From assembly GCA_037176885.1 (NCBI GenBank), contig JAWWNJ010000079.1, positions 62,001-126,000 of the forward strand: a DNA stretch of 64,000 nt, read 5' to 3'. Below the pieces are notes generated by a model. It was not told the origin of the DNA. It saw only the letters and a program-made list of their open reading frames with translations, and ran no database searches. The stretch comes from Favolaschia claudopus (Eukaryota; Basidiomycota; Agaricomycetes; Agaricales; Mycenaceae). A program made the position numbers and the translations under genes. Positions 11,821-22,161 of this stretch are shown one piece after another (the first letter of the stretch is position 1; each line of letters begins with the position of its first letter).

Positions 11821-13338
11821 CTATTCCACGCTGTATCCTGGAGGAATCTCGAATACCCTTGTTTCTGATTGCACCGAGAGAGCGGGTAATCGCATGCCAC
11901 TGTCTTGATGCTGCAATACCGGCGGGCGGCGTTCCTCCTCGACAACTGCAATGGGTCGAGACACCAGTGCACTCCGTTCCCGCCCGCGGTGAGTGAGAAG
12001 TTGTCGCTTTCTCGGGGTGCTGGGCGTAGCACTCATCGCGGTGACCGTGTCTGACATAAGGTATGGTGTTCTGTCCGTGGAGTCAGCGTAATGTCTTGTA
12101 AACAGGCCGAGTTAAAATTGTCCTCGTACCTGCGGTTGGTTAGGTCGGCAGTGGCTCGGTTTCTACGCCGCCAGAGAAAAGCAGCTGCGGCGAGGAGAAA
12201 TAATATGACTATTCCCCGATGATACCACCAGCGACGCCCCCAACAGATGCGCTGTGCTGAGAAGGGGGAGAGGTAGAAACGGGGGACGGCAATGGCGATG
12301 ACGATGAAGATGAGAACAAGGACGATGATGAGAATGGGGAAGACGAAGAAGCTGTGGAGTTAGAGGAGATTGTGGTCGTGCTCGTATTTGTCACGTAGAA
12401 CCATTCTAACACCAAAGCGGTGTGCTGACTATCCCCGCCATGGGTAATGATGAGAGTATGATTTCCACTCGGAAGTGTTGGCATTGTGAACAAGACTTCT
12501 TTGAATAGAGTCGTGGTGCTATTTGCGTCAAGACCCGGCAACGTAAAGTTGACCGGGTTATTGTGGTCGATTGAGTATGTCGCCCAAGTGGCGTTATGGG
12601 GGAAATCGGCCGAGAACGACCCGTATGGAAGCACTGAGGTACCTAAACGAAAACCAAGTCTGAGAAATCAACGAAATCGTGGCAATTAGTAATTACGCAC
12701 CATGGAATGTAAGAGAAACCTGCGCGCCATGATGGTTCGTCGTTTTCTCCCCATCACTAGAATTACTAGAATTGGTGGAATCACTCCAACCAGGCCCAAA
12801 TGAAACCGCAGGGTCAGTTGGGGTGTAGAGTAGCACCGCTGTCTCAAAAGAGGCGTCTGGAAGCGGCGTATATAGAATATAATCGAGATAGAATTTCTGC
12901 CTCTCGATTGCACTTGGAGGGTCAGAACATGCGAGTCGGGAGTAAGCTCAAATTGAGAGCATAGTCTCCAATTATTCTCGGGAAACTGAAATTTGTCCTG
13001 GCCGTTGGGGATTTTTATTCCGTCCACAAAACACTCCCACGTGGGATCCGTGACGCCGTTCACCGTTGAAACTATTATAGTGCCGTAGACATCAATTGAG
13101 GTTCCTATAAAGAAGAACATTAGCGGAAAGTGGGAGCAACGTTCAAGTTGTGAGAAACTAACCATTGAAGGGGAAACTGAGATTCGAGTTTGAACTTGAA
13201 GCGTGGTGAGGTCTCTTGGTAAATTCGCCCAAAGTTCCCGAGACTAATCGACTCGGAGCCTACAGTGAACCAACCGGTGGGACTGTATTGGATGACGGGG
13301 TCCGCGTCGTCGATGACTCGCTGGCGAGATATGGTCAT
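11821..13338 (-). pseudogene. Frameshifted paralogue of the 4850 membrane protein
   Basis: Start at 13338 (MTISRQRVIDDADPVIQYSP) and stop at 11821. It matches the gene at 4850 along its whole length, with introns at the same places (donor GTTAGT at about 13165, GTGCGT at about 12703). Three single-base losses break the frame: near 13200 (the conserved SFPFNG end of exon 1 is in another frame), near 12900 (before FYLDYILYTPL) and near 12216 (inside the transmembrane helix, between GGIIG and IVILFLLAA). The final exon (about 11821-12070) is open and ends IPPGYSVE. Either a young pseudogene or, less likely, three sequencing errors. Confidence 0.75.
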
Positions 13339-14783
13339 GGTGGGAAGCAGTTGAAGAGAAAGGACAACTGGCGCGCAGTGCAAACCAATAAATGATTATC
13401 ATGAACGTCAGGGCTCCAGATTAAACCTTCTGATTTAGGTGGCTGGCAGACGATGACTCGGACAAAGCAACCAGCCGTGTCTATGAAAGTTTGGGAACAT
13501 CGGAGAGAAGGGTACAACGCAAAACCGTACCTTGATACAAGCCTGACGGATGAACCCATTTTGATCTGATACTTGATTAAGCGGATACAAGAGATCAACC
13601 TGAAATACATCGAAAGATCCCCAGCTACAAATTCAACCAGATGAACCCTGGTCGAGGGTGATCAGTGAAAAATTAACTCAGAGTAAGTTAGATGACCACT
13701 CGGACTTTAGATGAGAAGAAGGGGAGAGTGATGGGAGAAGGGAAGCAACACTTTCGCCTATTTCCTTCGCATTTTCAGGATCAGACTATGGTGGGCTAAA
13801 ACGGAGTTTCGACATGAGAGAATCAACACAAATCAGATTTTGGTTTACACACGCTTCTACCTCTTCTGCGCCCTGATGCTCTTCACCCGTACCTTGATCC
13901 ACTCCCGACCGACAACGACTTCGCGATTGAAACGCATCGGCTTTGACTGATTTTACGTCTGAACAAATATGATGATAGTAACCAAAGCGAAGAAGGCCCG
14001 CGAGGAATTGCACGCGAATCGTTCATTTGCGAAGGAAAGAAGGAGCGGTATCGACAGATATTGGCTCTGCGGGTGGATCGTCAGTCGGTCGCAGGATTGA
14101 CGAGAAGAGCATGCGTACCGAGAAGGGCAAGAACGAGAACGTATATATACGGAATCGAGAGTGTTGATAGAAACACTGGAAAGCGGAAAAGAAAGTCGAG
14201 AACCAGTCGGTCAGATCTGATGCAAGCCTCGCGATGATGGAAACCAACCCAGCACAGAGCATTCCAACCCGGGAGCGCCAGCCCGCCGAAACGGAAAGAA
14301 GGGGAGAAAAAAAACGCAAGTAAGTAAAGAACGCTGGCAAATGCGGAACGTAAATTGTGTCGTCGAAGGCAACGTATAAAGTTTTAATGTGGAGTTCGGT
14401 GGCTGTCCAACTCATCCGCGCGTTTTTGACGCGGTGGTGATGTACAGGATGTGATGTACAGGAAAAGCGAAGAACAGGGTGGAGATTTTTCTCAACAGCA
14501 GTGCAGGCGAGATGCGGTGTGTTGCCAGGACGGCAGATATCATGGACAACGAGAGATAGGCAGGTTTAGGACGCCGAGGCGTGCGGTGGACATGAACATG
14601 TGAAGGCGTTGAACGTGTACACTGACAGAATTTCCGACCGAGTCAAACGAGTCGAGCAATACAGAGTTACCTCGAAAGCCAAGGTAAAGGAGAAGATTGC
14701 CATAGGATAGTTGATAGTGATACAAGGGATGCAGACATTATAGCGAAGATCGACGAAGACGAAAAGAGAGGCAGGAGGAGATT
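13339..14783. other. Intergenic region with an F-box 3'-exon relic
   Basis: No intact gene seen. At about 13850-13960 (-) a segment matches the last exon of the F-box gene at 8696: it runs KSVKADAFQSRS, then EWIKVRVKSIRAQKR and a stop, against SVSIAE then EWVPRVKSARGRKR and a stop in the gene, with about 40 bases deleted between. A 130-codon minus-strand frame at 14023-14415 is open but unrecognisable and not called. Confidence 0.45.
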
Positions 14784-15433
14784 CTAGAGGTTGGCAGCCG
14801 GAGTCGGATTCTCAGAGGATGCCTCCCGCTCTTGCTTCACCACAGCGGGCAGATCTATCACCCTCCCCACAACATTATATCGTTTACTGGCACCAAAACG
14901 TCAGCACAGCACTCAGATGGAATTTTGGCGCCACGCACGAGAAAAACCCATGCCAGTCATCTAGCACCTTCCGATCGGCATCGTTCAGCTCGCTATAGTC
15001 CGGCACCGCGTCCGCCTCCTTCAAACTCGACATCCCCAGCCCCTTGGACCCATCCTTGCCCGCGAAAATGTTGTATGATTTGCCGGAGCCGTATACATCC
15101 GCCTTTGCGCTTACGTCGAAGACGGTGCCTGCATACACTTCAATTCGACTTGTCAAGGAAGCGGAGGTGGGGCTGACCCTTTATCGAGACGTATATAGGC
15201 TTCGAAGGGTCCGAGCCGTCGAATTCTTTCAATTGTGCCAAGGTTAAAGGGATCATCTTTGGTGGGGCCAGATCATCTCTCGGAGCTTGCATGATGGATT
15301 TGACGGGCTTTTCTTCGACTGTGGACGAGGTGGAGGATGCGGGAGGCGTCGTCGAGCGGAGATATCTAGTAGCGAGGTAGGCTGCGGGGAGGAGGAGGAC
15401 TAGCGCGTATTTGAAAAGATCGAAAGAGGACAT
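14784..15433 (-). CDS. dap1: Cytochrome b5-like heme/steroid-binding (MAPR, Dap1-type) protein
   Basis: Membrane-associated progesterone receptor family, whose fungal member Dap1 binds heme and supports cytochrome P450 (Erg11/Cyp51) function in sterol synthesis at the ER. Exons are 15178-15433, 14939-15128 and 14784-14886. An N-terminal membrane anchor (YALVLLLPAAYLATRYL) is followed by a short linker and the cytochrome b5-like domain: LTLAQLKEFDGSDPSKPIYV, then GTVFDVSAKADVYGSGKSYN, FAGKDGSKGLGMSSL and, after the second intron, RYNVVGRVIDLP. Length (about 180 aa) and domain order fit the family. The symbol is assigned by family resemblance only. Confidence 0.88.
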
Positions 15434-15885
15434 GGGAGGTCACATGTGACGACTGTGACGAGTCACATTCCCACCTTCTTTTGCCACTTCCTTTGTGCCA
15501 CCGCTTCAATCGGTGAGAAATCACTGGTCTCTGGCGCTGCTCACCGTGACTATGGTTCTATTCTGGCTGAAGGCTCTACTGCTTGAACTCTGTCGTCACT
15601 CCGGTCTCGGAACACACTAACAACACTCAAACCAAATTCCTCAAAGCGCTGTCAAAGCGCTTGCTAATCGTCTGTTTATTTCATTGTCCACGCGACGTTG
15701 AACCAAAGCGGACTATTGTTTTCTTGTTGCATTGTCTGGTGTTTCTACCACTCCGACCGAGTGGCACCGAAATGAGTATAAAAGCGGCTCGCAATTCGCT
15801 CCACCTCTCCCTTGTTCTCTGGTGTGGCTCTCACTATCCTTCTCCTCTCCCCTCTGCTTTAACTTAAACGAAAACACACTACAAC
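15434..15885 (+). promoter_or_regulatory. Intergenic promoter with TATA box
   Basis: This gap separates the divergent Dap1-like gene and the 323-aa gene. A good TATA box (TATAAAAG) lies at about 15778, roughly 110 bases before the ATG at 15886, followed by a CT-rich stretch (about 15800-15860), a common fungal core-promoter layout. Confidence 0.55.
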
Positions 15886-16857
15886 ATGGCAGCCGCCTTT
15901 CACCGCATCCCCTTGCAGCTTCACTACCCCAACGAAGATCAGCCTCTCAAGATAATCATGGCGCGCATCCCCGCAGTCATGCCGACCCCATACTTGTTCC
16001 CCGGCTCGTACCTCTACCTTGGACGCTCTTTCACTCAACTACCCAGCGAAATTCAGTCCTTCGTCACCTCATGCGGACTCAACGACCCAAGGCAATACAC
16101 TTCCGCGGACGTCGCCGCCGTCTGCCGCACCTACACCGAGCAGTTCATAGAGCTGACGCAACCGACATGCGAGCGCATCGTCCAGATACAAATGTACTGG
16201 AACCTCCTCAGCAACGTCTGTCTTCCCCAGATGCAGCACTGCATCATGACATACCACCCCATCATGGCCTGGCTGATCAGACTCCAGCGTGACGAGGCGA
16301 TCCCCGCGCTCCTCGAACAGGTGAAGGAGTACCTCTTGTATGCGGACGCGCTCGTCTGGGCAGATATTGCGCTTCGCGAGCGCACCCCCGACGCCGCGAG
16401 TTTCCACGAAATCTCGCACCACCGCCACCTGCAGATCCAGCCCGTCATGAACCGCATCGTCAACTTCATCACAGAGCTGTACGCCTGGGTTGCAAAGATG
16501 TGGGAGGACGGCTGGTCCGTCGACGGGAACGCAACATACCTGCGCGTCGAGCCTTCGCCGAGACTGCAGAAGGTGCTCGAGCATGATATGCCCGTAGTAT
16601 TCCCGCCGGTTCTCACCCTTGTCTCTGGGCCGCGCATCGGAGCGATGTCGCCTCCTCCGGTGTACGATGCTCCTCTCACTAGCACGCCTGTCATTGAGAG
16701 CCGCACCCTCTCGCCTGTGACTCCCCCGAGCGCACGCGGCGTCACTGTCGCGAGTCCGCCCTTCAGCCCACGTTCGCCCACGGCTCGAGTCGCTGTTCGG
16801 CTCGCGGCCTCTGCGACGTCTTCCTGCTCGTGGGGGTCGTTCACTCGCGTGCGCTAA
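15886..16857 (+). CDS. Uncharacterised 323-aa protein, single exon
   Basis: I do not recognise this protein. It is an intronless frame with GC-ending codons, preceded by a TATA box and a CT-rich leader. Residues 1-240 are ordered and mostly helical, with several aromatic/hydrophobic helices (VQIQMYWNLLSNVCLPQMQ, YLLYADALVWADIALRE, IVNFITELYAWVAKMWEDGW). Residues 245-323 are a Ser/Pro/Thr-rich, probably disordered tail containing SPPPVYD, a PPxY-type motif. No signal peptide or membrane helix is obvious. Antisense open frames across it are shadows of its codon bias. Confidence 0.7.
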   Translation: MAAAFHRIPLQLHYPNEDQPLKIIMARIPAVMPTPYLFPGSYLYLGRSFTQLPSEIQSFVTSCGLNDPRQYTSADVAAVCRTYTEQFIELTQPTCERIVQIQMYWNLLSNVCLPQMQHCIMTYHPIMAWLIRLQRDEAIPALLEQVKEYLLYADALVWADIALRERTPDAASFHEISHHRHLQIQPVMNRIVNFITELYAWVAKMWEDGWSVDGNATYLRVEPSPRLQKVLEHDMPVVFPPVLTLVSGPRIGAMSPPPVYDAPLTSTPVIESRTLSPVTPPSARGVTVASPPFSPRSPTARVAVRLAASATSSCSWGSFTRVR

Positions 16858-17333
16858 GGGGGTCGTGTGCTTCTAGGCTTTGCCTGCGACGGACTGGGTA
16901 GCCGCCCTGGAGTGGTTTGCTTTCTGACGACATATTTATAAATACCTCCTGTATTAAGCAGATAGCCCGAATCAGTTGACAACTATTTGCACCATCTGAT
17001 CATCACCCACTTTACCCATAGTCACGTTCTGAATACCCTCTTCCGTCTCTCCACGTCACACTTCTCAATTCGGTCGACCCTGCAATTTCTCTGGCGCTAC
17101 ATGTCTTGAATCCTTCCAATTTCGTCTCGGAGTTTTCCGTCCCCGAGGCGCGACTGATTGAGTTCAACTGAATTGCCGACTCGCGGCAGTTAGAACTTCT
17201 CCGCCGCTCGATCTGTTCAACCAAACTCGACTCTCAAACTACCTTTTCGGCATTAATGGTGCCTGATTAGCGACACCTTCCTATACATATATCCAACAAT
17301 CCTGGTGGCTTTTCCGTCTCATTCTTCTCCACC
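16858..17333. other. Intergenic, nothing recognised
   Basis: Transcribed tail of the upstream gene and promoter of the next. A TATA-like TACATATAT sequence lies at about 17284, some 50 bases before the next ATG. No gene seen. Confidence 0.5.
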
Positions 17334-18538
17334 ATGTCGACCTTCCTCCTTCTTGGTTTCATGGCTCTCGCGGGCGGAAAGCGCGTCGCCGCTCAAATTC
17401 CTGGAGCTACCTACCCCCGCCACTACAATCACTATGTGACCTCGCTCAAGACTCTCTCCGACGACGAGACGACGTTTCCGGCCGCAACTCTGCGCGTCTA
17501 TTCCGCAGCCGGCGATGCTCCACTCCCCGACAATACACTGGCGTATGTAATTGCCAAAGCTTCGGCTCCAGTTGGCCAACCGGTCGAGCTCGATGCTTTC
17601 CAACTCTCTGTTGTGCCAGGGAATCCTAACGACGAGAATTACGATGTGAGTTACGCTTCTAAACTTATGATCAGAACTGATACTCGAATACCAGGCCCAA
17701 GTTCCGGACTGCCCGACCTTCGCATATGGCTTGGGCCATCTTCCGGCTCACCACACTCCACACGTTCATGACGATAACACCAAGACGTTCGTATTGTCCA
17801 TGGCGGAGTACGTCAATGGCTCTCTGAAGAACTTTGCCATCGAGTGAGTTTTGTTTTTTGTTTTTCATCGGTACTTGATACTACGTTCTCATTGTTCACT
17901 TTCTATCTCTAGGTGCTTGGTTCCGGCAACTCGACGCTGGGCAAATACGCCGATGCCTCGCCCCCAGAGCTGCAGCGGCTTTCTGGGGGTCTGTACTGGA
18001 TTCGGGAACTCAGGTCACCTTCAGTTTTCTCTCGAACACATCACGCTGAGCATCGGACCTCATCTTCTCGCTCAATCCACCGCCGTTTCCTCTAATCCGA
18101 CCGCTGATCCTGCTGTTGCGACACCTAAGCGCCGCAAATACATTGCGCTTGGCTCGACGTCGACTCCGGCGTCCAACGCATCGCCGGCACCCCCCAAGAC
18201 CACACCGTCTACGCCTGCAAAGCCTACAACGGCTTCGGCTCAGTAAATTTACATCTCTTCTATTTATTATATCAATGCTGATCTTACTTAAGGTCTTCGC
18301 TCACCTTCCCTCCTGTAGCGGGACCATCCAGCGCATACGAAACGAGGTACTTCTTTACATTAATTTCATCCCAGTTCTGATTCTTTTTCTGCAACACAGA
18401 TCTAAAGCACCAAAGCGCAAGGCATCTGCTAGCCTCAGCCCTCACCTTGCTCCCATTTCCGACATTGAGGAGATTGACGATCTGGAGGACGACTCCCCGG
18501 TCAAGGGAAAGGGTAAGAAGAAGGCGAAGCTGAACTGA
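17334..18538 (+). CDS. Lineage-specific protein with basic C-terminal tail, five exons
   Basis: Not assigned to a named family. The model is 17334-17647, about 17695-17843, 17913-18241, 18294-18343 and 18402-18538; every join keeps frame. The N-terminal half contains PRHYNHYVTSLKTLSDDE, and the middle contains RRWANTPMPRPQSCSGFLGV then HLQFSLEHITLSIGPHLL. This alternation of strand-like segments resembles an OB-type beta fold, but that is a guess. The C-terminal third is Ser/Pro/Thr-rich, with PKRRKY, APKRKAS, an acidic patch (IEEIDDLEDD) and the lysine-rich end KGKGKKKAKLN, which suggests a nuclear protein. An isoform reading through intron 3 would stop at 18246. Confidence 0.7.
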
Positions 18539-19378
18539 GCGAACCTAGCGTTGGAGAAATCATTCTATGTTTTTTTTTCGTCGCCTCCTTGAGATTGTGT
18601 GTTACTGATGCCACATCTGTACTATTAGCTAGCGAATCGATACGTTTCATAGTGGCTCTTATGTCTCTCTCTTTTGATTTGTGTCTCTTTAAACTAAACT
18701 CTGCGCTCGACTTGGTGGGAAAATTCAGTTGATGCATCAAAAAGCAATACGTCACTCCTCCTCTTGCTTTCTCCGTCCATTTCACCGCCGAGTTTTGGCT
18801 GAGTTTCAGCCATATCCTACCCAGCACCTATGAACAAAGTGCGACAGCGATCCAATTTGCGTTTGAGCGCCGAGACTCCGTTTTGCGCATCGACAAAGCT
18901 GTCTCCATCTCCACCGACCATTCTCCGCCGACTTCTGACCCCGACTGTTGGCAGTTGTCACGCTAGAACCTGATATTCTTGAAGCTTATTAGCATTCGAA
19001 AATCCTCAAGCGCTACTCGTAAACCCTCAGCATTGCGAATGCAATAAGATTGTGCCTCACATTATCTCTTTTTTCGTCCCATCATCGCAAAACTGCAGCC
19101 TGGTCAGCCACCTCTATCACACCTTGGTTTTACCCCGAGTTCAATATTTGTCTTTCGGTGAACACCGCAATCTCTCACGCTTAGCCGTGGCGCTGAATAA
19201 TGGGGTCGGAAAATTCTCCGTGTAGGCAGGTGTAGTTCCATAGTAAGTCTTTGCACCTCTTCGTTGCTTCAATGCTGAGTGGTACTTTTTTGGTTAGACT
19301 GCGGGTTTCTGTGTCCTTTTTTTCTCCCCGGAATCTATAAAGTTGCCTCATTCCAATCAGTTCAATGTATCACAGCAA
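18539..19378. other. Intergenic, no supported gene
   Basis: No ORF of note. A TATA-like CTATAAAG sequence at about 19334 precedes the small gene model that follows. Confidence 0.4.
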
Positions 19379-19656
19379 ATGTCCGCACATTCTTATTTCC
19401 TTTTCTTTCGCCCCTTGGCACGTCGAGGTATGTTCCAATGGCTCATGAAAATTGATTCGTGCTGACCGTTTTTCGTAGCTCAACGACAATTGAATGTACC
19501 CGAGGAAGGACAAGACATTGTCCACTCCTCATCCGAAGTACGGGACGAAATTCTAGCAGTAGTCAATTCGGCCTGGGACACTGGCATTGCAGTGGGAATG
19601 GCGAACTTACCCGCTCTGATAGCAGTTTGCTTTCCTTTTACGGATCGTAAGCTGTA
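19379..19656 (+). CDS. Possible small two-exon protein (about 75 aa)
   Basis: Weak model. The start MSAHSYFLFFRPLARR runs to a GTATGT donor at about 19430 and resumes after TCGTAG at about 19479 as QRQLNVPEEGQDIVHSSSEV, with NSAWDTGIAVGMANLPALIA near the end. The join keeps frame, the intron is about 50 nt and a TATA-like element lies upstream. No family recognised. It could be a fragment of a larger gene. Confidence 0.35.
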
Positions 19657-19779
19657 GCTGAATCTTATTTACCCTAGCCCGGCTCAACACAATACCGACT
19701 CGATTCAGAACTTCTCACCATTCGCCATGTTAAGCAAACTCCAATATTATTGATCTGGATGAAGACTTCCCAATTCAAT

Positions 19780-20130
19780 CTACATCGTAAATTCAAACTT
19801 GCCCGTTTTGCGGTCGCATTTTACATTCCAAGTATCGAACCGTACCATGTCGTCGACTTGGCATATTTTCTTCTTCGCTTCCAGGATTTCTTCATCCGTG
19901 ACTGCGACTATGTTCGCTTCAACTTGGTCTGTATTTCCTACCGTCTTGAGATCGGCGGAACTTTTGGTCTTCTCCTCTACGACCAAAACCTTGCTTCCGC
20001 ATTTGCGAAGGCTACTCTCCGCGCCAACCAAAACCCCGCGGAATTCAAATCTTCGCAGTACCATCATCCGGTCTCCGTCTGGCCACCCGATTCGGACAGT
20101 TCAGCAGTTCGAAGCAACGCGAACATAACG
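19780..20130 (-). pseudogene. Coding-like segment with an in-frame stop
   Basis: On the minus strand a frame reads KKKFRYVRVASNC, a TGA stop, then TVRIGWPDGDRMMVLRRFEF and on through KVLVVEEKTKSSADLKTVGN and VAVTDEEILEAKKKICQVDD to a stop at 19780. The amino-acid pattern looks like real protein on both sides of the stop. Either a pseudogene, or the stop lies in an intron I cannot place. Family unknown. Confidence 0.3.
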
Positions 20131-20248
20131 GAACTTCTTCTTAAAGTCAAGTAAGTTCCACTTTCTCGCGCAACAGCTGCTAAAATAAAATACAAGGCAA
20201 TTGGCCCGGCTCTGAACTGTATTCCCGGCCTCTGAATTCACTCATTTA

Positions 20249-20919
20249 ATGGCTCCTATGCAACGAAATCCTTCTGCCTCCGTTTCCCAACTCACACTCT
20301 CACAAATGCATTTCCTCCACTGTATGTGTTGGCTTACTTTTCGACAAAAAGATTACTGACAATGTCATAGCTCTCCTCCGCCTCTTTTCTTCTGCGTATA
20401 TGCACATTCGTCGTCTCTTTGGCACCGCTGCGATGGGTTGCGACATCGAGGCACCCAAAGAAGAACCTGTTCACTCCGATCCAATTGATCATCGCTCTCT
20501 TCCTACTCTTGCCGAACTCGCAATCTCTCGGTCTTCTCCAGTATATTATTCCTTACCACCCTACTTGCGCTCAGTTAATGAACTTTATATCCAGATTAGC
20601 TTCGTGAAACCCCCCTACAACGAGCACATTTCAGGTGTATTGTATGTTTACATCCTCATACCGCGCTGTGATATCAACCTGATGATTGGTAAATGTTATC
20701 TAGTGTTCCGTCAATGGCAACCAACCTCAATCACCTATTCAAACACCATCCGGAATATCACGAGGCCTTCGAGCCCGGAAGCCTCTCAAGCACTGTTACC
20801 GAAGGCTCGGAGGTACGTTCCAACAAATATTTCGTCATATATATCATTGCACTATTGACCAATTATACAAGGGCCCTCCGCCGTTGGAAGATGTCGAGTT
20901 CGAATTTGACTTTGAATGA
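20249..20919 (+). CDS. Possible small multi-exon gene, unknown product
   Basis: The start MAPMQRNPSASVSQLTL is followed by an intron (about 20320-20370) and a longer exon beginning LLRLFSSAYMHIRRLFGTAA and continuing to GCDIEAPKEEPVHSDPIDHR, LPTLAELAISRSS. Further short exons would lead to YHEAFEPGSLSSTVTEGSE and, across another intron, to PPPLEDVEFEFDFE and the stop at 20917-20919. The first join is convincing; the phases of the internal joins around 20550-20700 are not settled. No family recognised. Confidence 0.4.
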
Positions 20920-22161
20920 GCTTCAAGGCTGCCCCTCGATCCCTCTCAACCGCTATCTTACTTCCTTCTGATCTGTCTGTTGCGGGTTCAGGTTACAATA
21001 TCTCTATGTCTACTACTGTCTGTTACCTCCTGTATTGACTCGTACTTCTACTACTTGCACCCCAAATACTTTCAAACCTGATCACAAACTCATTCATTCA
21101 CATAAAACCTGAGCGCCACGACATCGGACTGCAAGTCCGTTTTTAGCGCCCACTACTTATCAAGATAGACGCTGGTATTATCTTTATCTTACTTGGGGGT
21201 GGGGGGGGAGGGGGGCCCTTGCTTTGCACAACAGAGCTCTTACTTTTAGTCTACTCTTCACACTGTTGTTACAAGATTTTCATAAACAACCGTAAGCCAC
21301 CGTTCCCAAATTGAAAAGTTTCCACCGAAAGTGTTGAATGATCAGCTGACCGTGGCCGTGGGAGCGTAAACAAGGCATAACAACGCGTTGACTCTCTTTC
21401 TCCTTGCTTCCTCCCGCCACCTTGCCACCCATCCTCATAACCTGGCGTTGTCTTTGATGACTCAGAAACACAGCTCAATGCTCTATCTTATACTGTCTCC
21501 ACCACACCAGAAAGCTGCGCCGCTTGAGAGTACTGGATGGATGTGGGCTGCTGCTCAAAGCGCCCTGCCACCGGCTTTCGCGGGATACTTCGCGTTAGAA
21601 AGGACATTTTGGGTTAGGTGGGAGCTTTGGTGGCCGCCAAAGTTGGAGATGTGGGACTGACACGCGGCAATACTTAAAAAGTGAGTCTATTCTACATTGT
21701 TTCGTTTCTCTCCTCCCCCTTCACATCATTCACCCGGAACAATTTCTTGAACTCTCACCTCTCATTCTTTTGTCTCCCTCCATGCTTCCCCCCCAAGCAT
21801 GTCACCAGCTGAGGCGTCGACGCTGTGTCTGACCATAGGTGCTATGTTTGCGCCTCAGTTGTTGCATGATTGGCAAGGGTATTCCTGTTCATCCTTCTTC
21901 TGTTTGCCTTGATCTGCGTGAAACTAAAACTCTGTTTGTCTTGAGCTATGAGATGTAAGGAAATCAAGATCGCTGTAGCACATTCGGCTTGAATTCTGTG
22001 ACAAAAATCGACTCGAACCGCGTGAGAAAGTTAGTTACCGGTGATCGCAATTTATCGGGCCGACAGGCTCTTCTTCGCACTCTCTCTCTTCCAGCTCGTC
22101 AACACTGTACTGGTGTTCCACCTACCTTAGAAGATACAATACTCAGCCCCTTTCCAGATTC
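20920..22161. other. Intergenic region upstream of the Helitron helicase
   Basis: No clear gene. A 91-codon plus-strand frame (21388-21660) ends in a Trp-rich segment (RTFWVRWELWWPPKLEMWD) but lacks context. A G-rich run with blocks of 5, 8 and 6 Gs lies at about 21195-21215. The 5' end of the Helitron should fall here, but I could not place its TC terminus. Confidence 0.4.

Noticed and set aside
16069..16844. Two long antisense frames over the 323-aa gene
   Set aside because: They arise from its GC-ending codons; the sense frame has the TATA box and a natural start.
19780..20067. Resemblance of VTDEEILEAKK to threonine synthase-type enzymes
   Set aside because: Only a few residues agree and no pyridoxal-phosphate or active-site motif is present.
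21110..21160. Possible tRNA-Cys anticodon arm (GGACTGCAAGTCC)
   Set aside because: No acceptor stem, D-arm or T-arm sequence can be formed around it; the stem-loop alone is not enough.
21195..21215. G-rich run as a regulatory quadruplex; likewise the C-run at 4417-4434
   Set aside because: No neighbouring gene start or conservation supports a function, and homopolymer length may be an assembly artefact.
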